NCBI GenBank assembly: GCA_028289745.1
Contig: JANQOD010000356.1
Span: 1-5,042 of the forward strand
Length of the DNA stretch: 5,042 nucleotides
Source of the DNA: Allomuricauda sp.
GTDB lineage: Bacteria > Bacteroidota > Bacteroidia > Flavobacteriales > Flavobacteriaceae
Reading direction: 5' to 3'
The translations under genes were made by a program, and so were the position numbers. Below are positions 4,974 through 5,042 of this stretch, piece after piece (the stretch's first letter is position 1; every line of letters begins with the position of its first letter). The notes below the pieces were generated by a model. The model made no database searches. It was not told where the DNA came from and saw only the letters and a program-made list of their open reading frames with translations.

Positions 4974-5042
4974 TTAGTTACGTTGCAAAATCAATGATGA
5001 AATTAAAGATATGATAAAGCCAATGACAAAAACGGTCATTCC
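4974..5042 (-). CDS. C-terminal end of a probable membrane protein (partial)
   Basis: From the right edge the minus strand reads GMTVFVIGFIISLISSLILQ then Arg-Asn and TAA (4976-4974). This is 22 codons of almost pure hydrophobic sequence ending in a short polar tail, as expected for the last transmembrane helix of a protein whose body lies outside the window. It stops 7 bases before the DUF1801 ATG, in step with the tight spacing of this unit. Support is limited: another minus frame is also open here, and an internal Met could make it a tiny free-standing peptide. No family can be named. Confidence 0.45.
   Translation of the reverse strand, partial: GMTVFVIGFIISLISSLILQRN

Noticed and set aside
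4974..5042. Promoter for the DUF1801 gene (TATCTTTA or TAATTTCA boxes)
   Set aside because: Spacing to upstream TTG elements is 15 or 21 with imperfect boxes, and the stretch reads better as the hydrophobic end of a preceding gene.
1..5042. tRNA, rRNA, CRISPR arrays, insertion sequences, attachment sites
   Set aside because: No repeat arrays, transposase fragments or tRNA-like cloverleaf were seen; nearly all bases are covered by genes.

Overview
The window looks like chromosomal DNA of a marine-type Flavobacteriaceae bacterium (Bacteroidota), close in style to Muricauda/Robiginitalea/Maribacter. The reasons are recalled family resemblance of every protein (an OlsF-type fused acyltransferase, a DUF6428 protein, a flavobacterial ArsR ending in Cys-Cys), A-rich leaders with little or no Shine-Dalgarno sequence, and moderate GC. 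I could not run a search, so the genus is a guess.

Layout. Positions 1-1734 (+) hold a 5'-truncated bifunctional acyltransferase (OlsF type), an N-terminal PlsC-like domain fused to a C-terminal GNAT domain, that makes acylated amino-acid membrane lipids. Everything after it lies on the minus strand. Read in the direction of transcription, from the right edge leftwards, there are three units. (a) 5042-4122: the last codons of a probable membrane protein, then a DUF1801 protein and a VOC (glyoxalase-fold) protein, packed 7 and 2 bp apart. (b) 4069-3635: a TM2-domain membrane protein with a charged, Ala/Lys/Glu-rich N-terminal helix, closed by a clear intrinsic terminator at 3628-3591. (c) 3563-1735: an arsenic cassette, arsR - DUF6428 - arsN1-like acetyltransferase - arsC, preceded by an AT-rich palindromic operator that almost touches the arsR start codon.

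How the genes work together. ArsR should repress its own operon through the palindrome at 3565-3584 and let go when As(III) binds its cysteine pairs. ArsC carries the full thioredoxin-type relay (Cys8, Cys80, Cys87) for arsenate reduction. The GNAT resembles ArsN1, which N-acetylates arsinothricin-like compounds. The DUF6428 protein has seven cysteines, six of them in its last 28 residues, which suggests thiol coordination of a metalloid. The cassette has no ACR3 or ArsB efflux gene: arsC ends directly against the convergent olsF-type gene with no base between the two stop codons. Arsenite export must therefore be encoded elsewhere, or As(III) is handled differently. The cassette and its cysteine-rich unknown are the most interesting part of the window. 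The lipid gene and the VOC/DUF1801/TM2 stretch look ordinary for the group.
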